Below, piece by piece: positions 1 through 7,229 of a DNA stretch of 14,154 nt (positions are counted from its first letter, which is position 1; every line of letters begins with the position of its first letter). Made by a program: the position numbers and the translations under genes. This stretch comes from UBA668 sp046052275 (GTDB lineage: Bacteria; Actinomycetota; Acidimicrobiia; Acidimicrobiales; Ilumatobacteraceae), in NCBI GenBank assembly GCA_046052275.1, contig JBJOMQ010000048.1:1-14154 (forward strand), in the 5' to 3' direction. The notes below the pieces were generated by a model. The model saw only the letters and a list, made by a program, of their open reading frames with translations, had not been told where the DNA came from and did no database searches.

Positions 1-1371
1 GACGTGCTCGCCAACGACAGCGGCACCTCTAGTGACACCGGCTTTGCCGCAGGCGCCGATCTCACCATCACGGACATCTCCGATTCCATCGGCGGCACCG
101 CCACCACCGATGGCTCGACCATCTCGTACACGGCAACGTCGCCACTCGGGCACTCATTCACGTATACCGCGTGCAACAGCGTCGAAGGAGGCGCCTGCGA
201 CACCGCAACGGTGACCGTCGCCGTCACGACTCCGCTGTTCAACGCGGTCGGCCCACTCCGCATCGTCGACACGCGCCCCGCCTACGCGCAGGGGGCCATC
301 ACCGTCACCAAGGCTCTCGTCGGCGGCACCAGCGAACTCACGCTCAGGGTGGCCGGTGCCGGAGGCGTGCCCGACGCCGGCGCCCTCGCAGTGGCGCTGA
401 ACGTCACCGCCACCCAGGCGACAGGGGCCGGGTTCGTGACCGCCTACCCGTGTGGTGTCCGGCCGACAGCGTCAAGCCTCAACTACATCGCCGGCCGCAC
501 GGTGGCGAACAACGTCGTCGTACCGCTCTCTCCCGACGGCGACGTCTGCGTCTACGCCAAGACGCCAACCCACATCGTCATCGACATCAGTGGCTGGTTC
601 GCCATCGAGGCCGGGTTTGGGCCTGTGGGACCCTCCCGCCTCGTCGACACGCGGCCGACCTACGACCAGGGCGCCATCACGGTCACCAAGCAGCTGGTCA
701 GCCCCACCGCGCCGCTTGAACTCGAGGTAGTTGGCGTAGCCGACATTCCTGCCGATGGCGTCGCCGCAGTAGTGCTCAATGTCACTGCAACACAGGCCTC
801 GGGTGCTGGAAACATCAAGGTCTATCCGTGTGGGCCTGCACCGCTGATCTCGAGCGTCAACTATGTGAAGGGCACGAGCGTCGCCAACGGAGTCGTCACC
901 GCGCTGTCACCAAGCGGGCGACTGTGCGTCTCGGTGTCGACACCCACCCACGTGGTCATCGATGTCAGCGGCTACCTGCTCACCGGCAGTGACGTCAACC
1001 GGTACGGCCCGAGCCGCATCGTCGACACCCGACCCGGCTACGAGCAGGGGGAGGTCGCCGTCACGAAGGTCGCCATCGGCGGTCTCGTCGAGCTTCGCGT
1101 CGATCTCTCCAGCGTGATCGGCCTCGCCGACGTCGATGCGGTCCTGCTCAACGTCACTGCCACCCAGACGACGGGGGCGGGTTTCGTCACGCTCTACCCC
1201 TGCGGCACCAGGCCGACCGCCTCGACCCTCAACTTCGTCAAGGATGTGAATGTGGCAAACGGCGCCATCGCCCTCCTCTCGCCGGACAATGAGATCTGCG
1301 TCTACGCCAATACCACGACCCACATCATCGTGGACATGAGCGGATACTTCGGCTCGCCGGGCGTGATCTGA
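1..1371 (+). CDS. C-terminal part of extracellular repeat protein (5' truncated by window)
   Basis: The reading frame is open from base 1 (GAC GTG CTC GCC...), so the gene begins upstream; the GTG at position 4 is not a credible start. Residues 1 to about 78 look like an Ig/cadherin-like surface module beginning DVLANDSGT, a motif common in bacterial adhesin-type repeats. Three modules of 126 residues follow, each opening with a VDTRP motif, containing LNVTATQ...GAG and YPCG, then a second Cys (VCVYA, LCVSV, ICVYA), and closing with TH-(I/V)(I/V)-(I/V)D-(I/V/M)SG-(Y/W). The protein ends 7 residues after the last module (SGYFGSPGVI end), with no LPXTG motif, terminal hydrophobic anchor or basic tail. 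Seen: repeats and two conserved Cys per repeat, suggesting disulphides and an exported location. Function is unknown; adhesin or cell-wall-associated protein is inference. The Ilumatobacter-like style is from memory. Confidence 0.75.
   Translation, partial: DVLANDSGTSSDTGFAAGADLTITDISDSIGGTATTDGSTISYTATSPLGHSFTYTACNSVEGGACDTATVTVAVTTPLFNAVGPLRIVDTRPAYAQGAITVTKALVGGTSELTLRVAGAGGVPDAGALAVALNVTATQATGAGFVTAYPCGVRPTASSLNYIAGRTVANNVVVPLSPDGDVCVYAKTPTHIVIDISGWFAIEAGFGPVGPSRLVDTRPTYDQGAITVTKQLVSPTAPLELEVVGVADIPADGVAAVVLNVTATQASGAGNIKVYPCGPAPLISSVNYVKGTSVANGVVTALSPSGRLCVSVSTPTHVVIDVSGYLLTGSDVNRYGPSRIVDTRPGYEQGEVAVTKVAIGGLVELRVDLSSVIGLADVDAVLLNVTATQTTGAGFVTLYPCGTRPTASTLNFVKDVNVANGAIALLSPDNEICVYANTTTHIIVDMSGYFGSPGVI
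247..1350 (+). repeat. Three tandem 378-bp (126-residue) coding repeats
   Basis: The codon for the Gly in the module-opening motif (GPLRIVDTRP, GPSRLVDTRP, GPSRIVDTRP) lies at 250, 628 and 1006, giving an exact 378-bp period twice. Modules run roughly 247-600, 625-978 and 1003-1350, separated by short linkers of about 8 codons. Protein identity is clear, but many third positions and several internal residues differ, so this is an old in-frame duplication under selection for module length, not a recent DNA-level duplication. The LNVTATQ motif and one Cys before and one after it are kept in all three. Confidence 0.9.
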
Positions 1372-1390
1372 CCCGTACTCCTCGGGCAGT

Positions 1391-1429
1391 GGGCGGCATC
1401 CGCCCGAAGCCGGCCGTCTTCGTGGCCGG
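1391..1429 (+). terminator. Tandem GC-rich hairpins after the surface-protein gene
   Basis: Two back-to-back perfect inverted repeats lie 20-58 nt after the stop codon. The first is GGGCGG (1391-1396) with CCGCCC (1400-1405) and a 3-nt loop. The second is CCGGCC (1410-1415) with GGCCGG (1424-1429) and an 8-nt loop. No T-run follows, which is usual for intrinsic terminators in high-GC actinobacteria. Position between two unrelated genes supports a terminator role; this is inference. Confidence 0.55.
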
Positions 1430-1447
1430 ATACACGGCTTCACGTCG

Positions 1448-1468
1448 CATCGTCCACAATGGACGATG
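1448..1468. promoter_or_regulatory. Perfect 9-bp dyad upstream of adenosine deaminase (operator or hairpin)
   Basis: The arms CATCGTCCA (1448-1456) and TGGACGATG (1460-1468) are perfect reverse complements separated by CAA. The element ends 44 nt before the chosen add start at 1513. A weak promoter can be read across it: TTCACG at 1439-1444, 17-bp spacer, GACGAT at 1462-1467, which would place the dyad over the spacer and -10. That geometry suits a repressor operator. It could instead be a third stem of the preceding terminator, but it has a mixed-base stem and no T-run. Regulator unknown. Confidence 0.5.
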
Positions 1469-1512
1469 AAAGCCCGCCGCGCCTCAGTCGCCCGGCTCGG
1501 CACACTGGACCG

Positions 1513-2610
1513 ATGACAGCGCACCACGACCACCGTCTTGACGAGTTCCGCGCCTATCCCAAGGTGCTGCTGCACGACCACCTCGACGGCGGCCTCCGCC
1601 CGGCAACCGTGCTCGAGCTCGCCTCCGAGTACGGCTACCACGCTCTACCCACCACCGATATCGACCAGCTCGCCACGTGGTTCCACCGCGGCGCGAAGCG
1701 CAACGACCTCGTTCTCTACCTCGAGACCTTCGCCCACACCGTGGGTGTCATGCAGCACCGCGACGCGATCGAACGCGTCGCCTTCGAGTGCGCACAGGAC
1801 CTCGCCCACGATGGCGTGGTGTACGCCGAGGTGAGATTCGCCCCCGAGTTGCACACCGATGGTGGGCTCACCCTCGACGAAGTCGTCCGGGCAGTGCTCG
1901 ACGGATTCGCCCGCGGCGCCACTGGTACCGACCTCACGATCAACGCCATCCTCTGCGCGATGCGCACAGCGGCGCGCAGCCTCGAGATCGCACAGCTCGC
2001 CACGAGATGGCGCGACGCCGGCGTCGTCGGGTTCGACATCGCCGGTGCCGAGGCCGGCCACCCACCGACACGCCACCTCGACGCGTTCCACCACGTGCAG
2101 CACGAGAACTTCCATGCCACGATCCACGCCGGCGAGGCGTTCGGGCTGCCGAGCATCTGGGAGGCGGTGCAACTGTGCGGGGCCGAGCGCCTGGGCCACG
2201 GCGTGCGAATCGTCGACGACATTGCGGGCGAGCCCGGAAAGGAGGTGCTCGGCCGACTGGCGACGTTTGTGCGCGACCGGCGAATTCCGCTCGAGCTGTG
2301 CCCCACCAGCAACGTGAACACCGGTGTGTGCCCGTCGATCGAGCAGCACTCGATCGGGATGCTGCGCCGCCTTCGTTTCCGCGTCACGGTCAACACCGAT
2401 AATCGCCTGATGAGCGACACGTCGATGAGCCACGAGTTCGCCCAGTTGGCGCGCGCCTTCGGCTGGGGTATCGACGATTTCGAATGGGTCACGGTGAACG
2501 CCGCCAAGAGCGCATTCGCCCACTTCCCCGATCGGCTACGTGTCATCAACGGCATCGTCAAGCCGCGCTACGCGCTGCTGCGCGCTGCCCAGACAGTGGG
2601 CCAGGGCTAG
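1513..2610 (+). CDS. add: Adenosine deaminase
   Basis: Hydrolytic deamination of adenosine/deoxyadenosine to inosine/deoxyinosine in cytoplasmic purine salvage. The 365-residue product carries the full zinc amidohydrolase set: HDH (His21, His23), HAGEAFGLPS with His205 and Glu208, RLGHGVRI with His229, ELCPTSN, and VNTDN with the metal/catalytic Asp296. The frame also opens at an ATG at 1459, but that codon lies in the loop of a perfect dyad and adds 18 low-complexity residues. The ATG at 1513 gives an N-terminus (MTAHHDHRLDEFRAYPK) and a length like mycobacterial Add as I recall it, so I prefer it; its ribosome site is weak. The second Asp of the classical TDDP motif is Asn, which I also recall in mycobacterial Add. 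The MFS gene follows after 4 nt, so the two are probably cotranscribed. Confidence 0.95.
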   Translation: MTAHHDHRLDEFRAYPKVLLHDHLDGGLRPATVLELASEYGYHALPTTDIDQLATWFHRGAKRNDLVLYLETFAHTVGVMQHRDAIERVAFECAQDLAHDGVVYAEVRFAPELHTDGGLTLDEVVRAVLDGFARGATGTDLTINAILCAMRTAARSLEIAQLATRWRDAGVVGFDIAGAEAGHPPTRHLDAFHHVQHENFHATIHAGEAFGLPSIWEAVQLCGAERLGHGVRIVDDIAGEPGKEVLGRLATFVRDRRIPLELCPTSNVNTGVCPSIEQHSIGMLRRLRFRVTVNTDNRLMSDTSMSHEFAQLARAFGWGIDDFEWVTVNAAKSAFAHFPDRLRVINGIVKPRYALLRAAQTVGQG

Positions 2611-2614
2611 CTCG

Positions 2615-3874
2615 GTGACACGTCGCACGAGCTCGACAACGGCGCCGGCGCTCGGGCTCCGTGAAAACCTCTTCCAGTTCTCGCTGCTCGTCGCCGTCAA
2701 TGCTCTCGTCGGCGGGATGATCGGCCAAGAGCGGACGGTGCTGCCGCTGCTCGCCGAGCGCGCGTTCGGCCTCAGCGCTTACACCGCAGTCCTCACATTC
2801 ATCGTTGCGTTCGGCATCGTGAAGGCTGCCACCAACTTCGCGGCCGGTGCGCTCTCCGACCGCTACGGCCGCAAGCCCGTGCTCGTCGCCGGATGGCTGA
2901 TCGGGCTGCCCGTGCCACTTCTCATCATCTGGGCGCCCACGTGGACGTGGGTGGTGTTCGCCAACGTGCTGCTCGGCATCAACCAGGGTCTCACCTGGTC
3001 GACGACCGTGATCATGAAGATCGATCTTGTCGGGCCGTCCCGGCGCGGCCTTGCGATGGGCCTCAACGAGGCGGCCGGCTACGGCGCTGTCGCAGTGACA
3101 GCACTCGCCACCGGGTGGATCGCGCAGGGCTGGGGCCTGCGACCCGAGCCATTCTTCCTCGGCATCGCCTACGGCGCGCTCGGGCTCGGGTTGTCCGTCA
3201 TCGCCGTGCGCGAGACGAAAGGCCACGTGGCGCACGAGACGGCAGCCACCGAGACTGCGCCGACCGACCTCCTGACCACCGGCCAGGTGTTCCGCCGAAC
3301 GTCGTTCGGTGACCGATCGCTGTCGTCATGCTCGCAGGCCGGGCTCGTGAACAATCTCAACGATGGCCTCGCGTGGGGGTTGTTCCCGATCTTCTTCGCT
3401 GCCGCCGGCCTGTCGATCAGCCGGATCGGCATCCTGGCGGCGCTCTATCCGGCTGCATGGGGGCTCGGCCAGCTCTACACCGGCGGCCTCTCCGACCGCA
3501 TCGGCAGGAAGCCGCTCATCGCCGGCGGCATGATCGTGCAGGCGGTCGCCCTGGCGTGGATGGCGCTCGTGTCGGCCTTCGCTACATGGGCAGCAGGCGC
3601 GGTGCTGCTCGGCATCGGCACGGCGATGGTGTATCCGACACTCCTCGCTGCCATCGGCGACCTCGCTCATCCCTCGTGGCGCGCTCGCTCGGTAGGCGTC
3701 TATCGCCTGTGGCGTGATGGCGGCTTCGCCGTCGGAGCCCTGCTCGCCGGCGCACTCGCCGACCTTGTGTCGGTGCAGGCCTCGATCCTCGTGGTCGCCG
3801 CACTCACCGCCGCATCAGGGGTCGTCGTAATGGCACGCATGGACGAGACGCTCCCAACAGCCAGGCGGTCCTGA
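2615..3874 (+). CDS. MFS transporter (12-TM type), substrate unknown
   Basis: Proton-coupled or facilitative carrier of the major facilitator superfamily in the cytoplasmic membrane, 419 residues from the GTG at 2615. The frame extends upstream to an ATG at 2540, but that stretch overlaps add and encodes a Ser/Arg-rich out-of-frame sequence; GTG 2615 lies 4 nt after the add stop and directly precedes the first conserved segment (LRENLFQFSLLVAVNALVGG). Motif A appears once per half: GALSDRYGRKP from residue 78 and GGLSDRIGRKP from residue 290, the hallmark of the duplicated 6+6 helix fold. A long polar loop (ETAATETAPTD) separates the halves. Tight coupling to adenosine deaminase hints at nucleoside, base or drug traffic, but nothing in the sequence fixes the substrate. 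Confidence 0.92.
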   Translation: MTRRTSSTTAPALGLRENLFQFSLLVAVNALVGGMIGQERTVLPLLAERAFGLSAYTAVLTFIVAFGIVKAATNFAAGALSDRYGRKPVLVAGWLIGLPVPLLIIWAPTWTWVVFANVLLGINQGLTWSTTVIMKIDLVGPSRRGLAMGLNEAAGYGAVAVTALATGWIAQGWGLRPEPFFLGIAYGALGLGLSVIAVRETKGHVAHETAATETAPTDLLTTGQVFRRTSFGDRSLSSCSQAGLVNNLNDGLAWGLFPIFFAAAGLSISRIGILAALYPAAWGLGQLYTGGLSDRIGRKPLIAGGMIVQAVALAWMALVSAFATWAAGAVLLGIGTAMVYPTLLAAIGDLAHPSWRARSVGVYRLWRDGGFAVGALLAGALADLVSVQASILVVAALTAASGVVVMARMDETLPTARRS

Positions 3875-3878
3875 GACC

Positions 3879-3890
3879 GGCAGCACTGCC
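3879..3890. terminator. Small hairpin between convergent genes
   Basis: GGCAG (3879-3883) and CTGCC (3886-3890) form a short palindrome that almost fills the 15-nt gap between the MFS stop and the permease stop. It could serve both strands as a bidirectional terminator. The stem is only 4-5 bp and there is no T-run, so support is weak. Confidence 0.3.
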
Positions 3891-6367
3891 TACTCGACGA
3901 CGCGCAGGGTGCTCGGCACGTCCATCCGCAGCAGCCGTCGCATCGTCAGCAGGGGGGCCACCGACACGGCGACCACGCCGAGCACTACCGCTGTTGCCAC
4001 AGTGGTGCCGCTGATGATCGTGTCGAGTGCCATGTCGGGCATCGTGCTCCGCCACACGCTCGTCATCAGCCAGTCGGTGATGCCCGCGCCAACGCCGAGT
4101 CCGATCGCCGTGCCCAAGACGCCGTACAGCAGGCCTTCTCCCACTTCGAGCACGACGACCCGGGTGACGGGAAGGCCGAAGGCGAACAGGGTGGCCCGCT
4201 CGCGAGCCCGCTCGTCGGCGTTGATGCTCGTGGTGTTGTAGGTCATCGCAAGCGCCAGCAGCAGCATGAACGCCTCGGCGATGCGGAAGATGCCGGTGAA
4301 CTCGCGCAGCGTGCCGCGGAGGATGTCGATCGAGGCTCGAGCAGGCACCGCCGAGCCAACTCCCTGAAGATCGAACAGCTCGCGCTGCACGTCGGCAGCG
4401 GTCGCTCCGGCAGCGGGCACGACGAAGAGCTCGTTCGCCAGGCGGTCGGCACCGAACGCAGACAGCATCGACCGGTCGACGTAGGCACTGAATCGGAACG
4501 GACTCGGATGGATGCCCACGACCTCGACCTCGCTCGTCGTCGTCGTGAATCCATAGGCCGTCCGAACCGGATGCATCAGCGCCACCGTGCCGCCGACCGA
4601 CACGCCGAGGTCGTCGGCCGCGGACTGCGCGATGACGATGCCGGGACGGGTGACGTCGCCGCTGGCCGTGGGATGCCACACCCCTCCATCGAGGTCGAGT
4701 GCCTCGAGTACGACGTCAAAGCCCTCGCTCCCGGCACCCGCAACGTCGCTGGTCGACGCGCTCGTGGCCGGAGCGAGGCGTGCCCCGACCTGCAGTACCG
4801 GCGACACCTCGCCCACACTGGCCGAGCCCTTCACGGCCGCCACCACCTCGGCGTCCTCAAGCACTACCGACCGCAGGGCCACCACCACGCGGTCGGGGTG
4901 CTCACCCAGCACCTCGGCCTCATTGCCGAACATCGTGCCGGTGAACGAGTCGATCATCCCGAGGATCGCAACCAGCGTGGCGATCGTGGCGCCGAGACCG
5001 ACCGCCGTCAGCAGTGTTCGCCGCGGCGTGCGCAGCACGTTGCCCAGCGGCATGCGGCGGAAAGCGCTGCGCGGCCACGGCAGTCGCCGTAGCAGGGTCG
5101 ACATCCCACTCCGGCTGTTCCGGTGCACTGTGGAGATGGCATCCACCGGCGTCATCCGCACCGCACGCCACACGGGCCACGCCGATGCTGCAAGCGGTAT
5201 CGCGAAGCCCAGTGCCGCACCGCGGGCGAACGGCATCCACTGGAAGTCGGTGATCCACACCGGCATCGGCAGAGCCGCTGCGTAGATCGGCCGGATGAGC
5301 GCCACCGACAGCGTTCCGACGCCGATGCCGAGCACGACGCTTGCAATCGCCGTCTCGAGGCCGACCAGCATCGGCCGAACCGCGAGCTGCCGGCGGGTCG
5401 AGCCGAGGGCCATGCCGATGCCGAGCTCGCGCCGCTGCGCCTCGACCATCCGTGCCGACAGGTTGAATGCGCCGAGCGCGGCGCCACCGAGGATCAGCGC
5501 AGCAAAGATCCGCCAGAATCGCGCATCGGACTCGATGTCGTCGTAGAGCAGCCGATAGGTCGTGTCATCGTCTCTGGTCATCACCGTGACACCGAGGCCG
5601 ATTGTCGACTCGTCGAACAGCTGCTGCACCTCGGCTTGCACCGCCTCGGTATCGGATCCGGCGCGGAGCGAGATCACGAGATCGTTCACCCGTCCGGGGC
5701 GCTGCGACAACTGCTGAGCGGTGGTGAGCGGCATGAACACGGCGGCGAAGTTCGCCTCGGCGAAGAGTCCGCCCTCCTCTGCCGTCACATAGAAGTACTC
5801 CGGTGCCATGCCGATGCCGACGACATCGACCGAAGCGACGGCACCGCCGCCGAGACGAAGGGTGCTCCCTGCGTCCAGTCCGTAGAACTCGGCGAAGTTG
5901 CGTTCGAGAACCGCCCTTGGCCGGCCGTCATCGCCATCGTTCAGGATCCGACCATCGCCGTCACCCACGACAGCCTTCGTCAGTGCCGGCCCGCCGTCGG
6001 CAACGTCGAGACCGACAATTCGGCCGGGTACGAGAATCGTCTGATTGCCAGCCGAGGCGTCCACCTGCGTGCCGACCACGAGCCGTTCCTCTGCGTCGCG
6101 CACCACGCTGCCATCGTTGAGACCATCGAGGACCGCGAGCATCGCGCCCTGCGGCGCATCGAGCCCCTCGGTGCTGCGCACGCGCAGGTCGTACATGCCG
6201 GCTGCGGCGAACGACGCGTCGTTGCTGACGCGCCGCCACACCGACGTGCCGCTGAGCGACGAGTACAGGCCGGTACCGATGGCAATGACAAGGGCGATCG
6301 CCGCGACCTGGATCCACTTGTGGCGGAGGTCGCGCAGCGACCATCGGAGGACGAACACGGGCGACAT
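3890..6367 (-). CDS. ABC transporter permease, duplicated FtsX/MacB type
   Basis: Membrane subunit of an ABC exporter or mechanotransmission system, 825 residues. The N-terminus (VLRWSLRDLRHKWIQVAAIA) has the basic amphipathic start and first helix (about 20-38) typical of FtsX-like permeases. A large extracytoplasmic MacB-PCD-like region (about 40-275) follows, then helices near 283-305, 330-355 and 370-395. The pattern restarts at about 435 (LGNVLRTPRRTLLTAVGLGA), with a second periplasmic-type domain (about 475-685) and helices near 690-712, 740-765 and 785-810. EAQRRELGIGMALGSTRRQL and ERARERATLFAFGLP are the cytoplasmic coupling loops after the first helix of each FtsX block. The ATPase gene ends 3 nt upstream, so both are cotranscribed. 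Substrate is unknown; relatives handle lipoproteins, lipids, peptides or antibiotics. The converging MFS gene ends 15 nt away. Confidence 0.92.
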   Translation of the reverse strand: MSPVFVLRWSLRDLRHKWIQVAAIALVIAIGTGLYSSLSGTSVWRRVSNDASFAAAGMYDLRVRSTEGLDAPQGAMLAVLDGLNDGSVVRDAEERLVVGTQVDASAGNQTILVPGRIVGLDVADGGPALTKAVVGDGDGRILNDGDDGRPRAVLERNFAEFYGLDAGSTLRLGGGAVASVDVVGIGMAPEYFYVTAEEGGLFAEANFAAVFMPLTTAQQLSQRPGRVNDLVISLRAGSDTEAVQAEVQQLFDESTIGLGVTVMTRDDDTTYRLLYDDIESDARFWRIFAALILGGAALGAFNLSARMVEAQRRELGIGMALGSTRRQLAVRPMLVGLETAIASVVLGIGVGTLSVALIRPIYAAALPMPVWITDFQWMPFARGAALGFAIPLAASAWPVWRAVRMTPVDAISTVHRNSRSGMSTLLRRLPWPRSAFRRMPLGNVLRTPRRTLLTAVGLGATIATLVAILGMIDSFTGTMFGNEAEVLGEHPDRVVVALRSVVLEDAEVVAAVKGSASVGEVSPVLQVGARLAPATSASTSDVAGAGSEGFDVVLEALDLDGGVWHPTASGDVTRPGIVIAQSAADDLGVSVGGTVALMHPVRTAYGFTTTTSEVEVVGIHPSPFRFSAYVDRSMLSAFGADRLANELFVVPAAGATAADVQRELFDLQGVGSAVPARASIDILRGTLREFTGIFRIAEAFMLLLALAMTYNTTSINADERARERATLFAFGLPVTRVVVLEVGEGLLYGVLGTAIGLGVGAGITDWLMTSVWRSTMPDMALDTIISGTTVATAVVLGVVAVSVAPLLTMRRLLRMDVPSTLRVVE

Positions 6368-6370
6368 CGG

Positions 6371-7141
6371 CTACCAGCGAAGCGACGCGACATCGGCCGT
6401 GCCACCGGCTGGCGGCCCGTCGCTCACCACCCGGCCGCCGCTCAGCTCGATCACGCGGTCGGCCATCCGCGAGATCTCGCGGTTGTGCGTCACCACGATC
6501 ACGGTGTGTCCCTGCTGTGACAGCTGCTGCAAGACGCCGAGTACCTGCACGCCCGTTCGGTAGTCGAGATCACCGGTGGGCTCGTCGGCGACGAGGATCG
6601 GATTGCCGGTCGCCAGCGCCCTTGCAATGGCGACCCGCTGCTGCTCGCCGCCGGAGAGCTCGCTCGGATAATGGTGGTGGCGATCGACGAGACCCACTGC
6701 ATCGAGCGCCGACACGGCGGCCTGCCGCGCGCCTCGTCGCTTGCCGCTGATCTCCACGGCGCACTGCACGTTCTCGAGTGCCGTCAGCGCCGGGAAGAGG
6801 TTGAACGTCTGGAAGATGAAGGCCACCGTCTCGCGACGGAGACGGAACAGTTCGCCGCGTCGCGCCCCGCTGACCTCGTGGCCGGCAACCACGACCGTTC
6901 CCTCGGTTGGTACGTCGAGGGCTCCGATGATGTTCAGCAGTGTCGTCTTGCCACTGCCGGACGGCCCGAGCACTACGACGAACTCGCCGGTGTCGATCTC
7001 GAGGTCGACATCGCGCAGCGCATTCACCGTGCCCGTGCCGGTGCGATACGAGCGGGACACGCCGGCGAGTCGCACGGCAGTCGGAGTCCCGGATCGGTGG
7101 CCGGCGTGGGGCGCCTCGGCGGTGTCGTGGTCGGCCGGCAC
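6371..7141 (-). CDS. ABC transporter ATP-binding protein (MacB/LolD type)
   Basis: Cytoplasmic ATPase that drives the FtsX-like permease encoded next, 256 residues. Motifs in order: an A-loop region with Tyr (SRSYRTGTGTVNALRDVDLE), Walker A GPSGSGKTT with Lys65, Q-loop FIFQTFNLFPALTALENV, signature LSGGEQQRVAIARAL near 160, Walker B ILVADEPTGDLD near 180, and switch His in VVTHN near 210. The FQTFNLFP motif and DEPTGDLD are typical of the LolD/MacB/FtsE branch. The start is a GTG at 7141; an ATG at 7149 is out of frame. The frame remains open upstream to about 7200, so the exact start is uncertain; a GAGG about 14 nt upstream of the GTG is a poor ribosome site. Transcribed away from gntR across an 88-nt gap with an operator-like cluster. 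Confidence 0.95.
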   Translation of the reverse strand: MPADHDTAEAPHAGHRSGTPTAVRLAGVSRSYRTGTGTVNALRDVDLEIDTGEFVVVLGPSGSGKTTLLNIIGALDVPTEGTVVVAGHEVSGARRGELFRLRRETVAFIFQTFNLFPALTALENVQCAVEISGKRRGARQAAVSALDAVGLVDRHHHYPSELSGGEQQRVAIARALATGNPILVADEPTGDLDYRTGVQVLGVLQQLSQQGHTVIVVTHNREISRMADRVIELSGGRVVSDGPPAGGTADVASLRW

Positions 7142-7191
7142 GACGTCATGGTGAGCCTCGGTCCCGTCGTCGGCCAGTGCCGATGGTCCCC

Positions 7192-7229
7192 GTGACAGGC
7201 GTCAATTTGTCATGACATACTGACAATCA
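7192..7229 (+). promoter_or_regulatory. Promoter of gntR-iol operon, predicted leaderless
   Basis: GTGACA (7192-7197, 5 of 6 to the -35 consensus) is separated by 18 bp from CATACT (7216-7221, matching the key A2 and T6 of the -10). The expected start of transcription is about 7228-7230, that is, at or within two bases of the GTG start codon at 7230, so the mRNA would be leaderless. There is no Shine-Dalgarno upstream of 7230, which agrees. Leaderless messages are common in actinobacteria. I found no convincing opposing promoter for the ABC genes. Confidence 0.55.
7207..7226. promoter_or_regulatory. Operator-like TGTCA/TGACA cluster, probable GntR autoregulation site
   Basis: A perfect 10-bp palindrome, TGTCATGACA, lies at 7208-7217. 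A second, wider dyad pairs TTGTCA (7207-7212) with TGACAA (7221-7226). TGACA half-sites occur at 7193, 7213 and 7221, and the inverse TGTCA at 7208. The cluster overlaps the -10 box and sits in the gap between gntR and the ABC genes. GntR-family HutC proteins bind short dyads of this size next to their own genes, so repression of its own operon is the natural reading. This is inference from position and symmetry. Confidence 0.6.

Noticed and set aside
907..1641. Minus-strand open frame of 244 codons spanning the surface gene end and add start
   Set aside because: It crosses two genes, the terminator hairpins and the dyad. The product has no motif, and such frames are common opposite high-GC genes.
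2389..2406. NTDN instead of NTDD at the adenosine deaminase active site, considered as a possible change in substrate
   Set aside because: I recall the same Asn in mycobacterial adenosine deaminase. All metal ligands and the catalytic Glu and His are present, so this is a clade feature.
5123..6520. Plus-strand open frame of 465 codons inside the ABC permease and ATPase genes
   Set aside because: It lies opposite two proteins with clear motifs; the product is Arg/His-rich low-complexity sequence.
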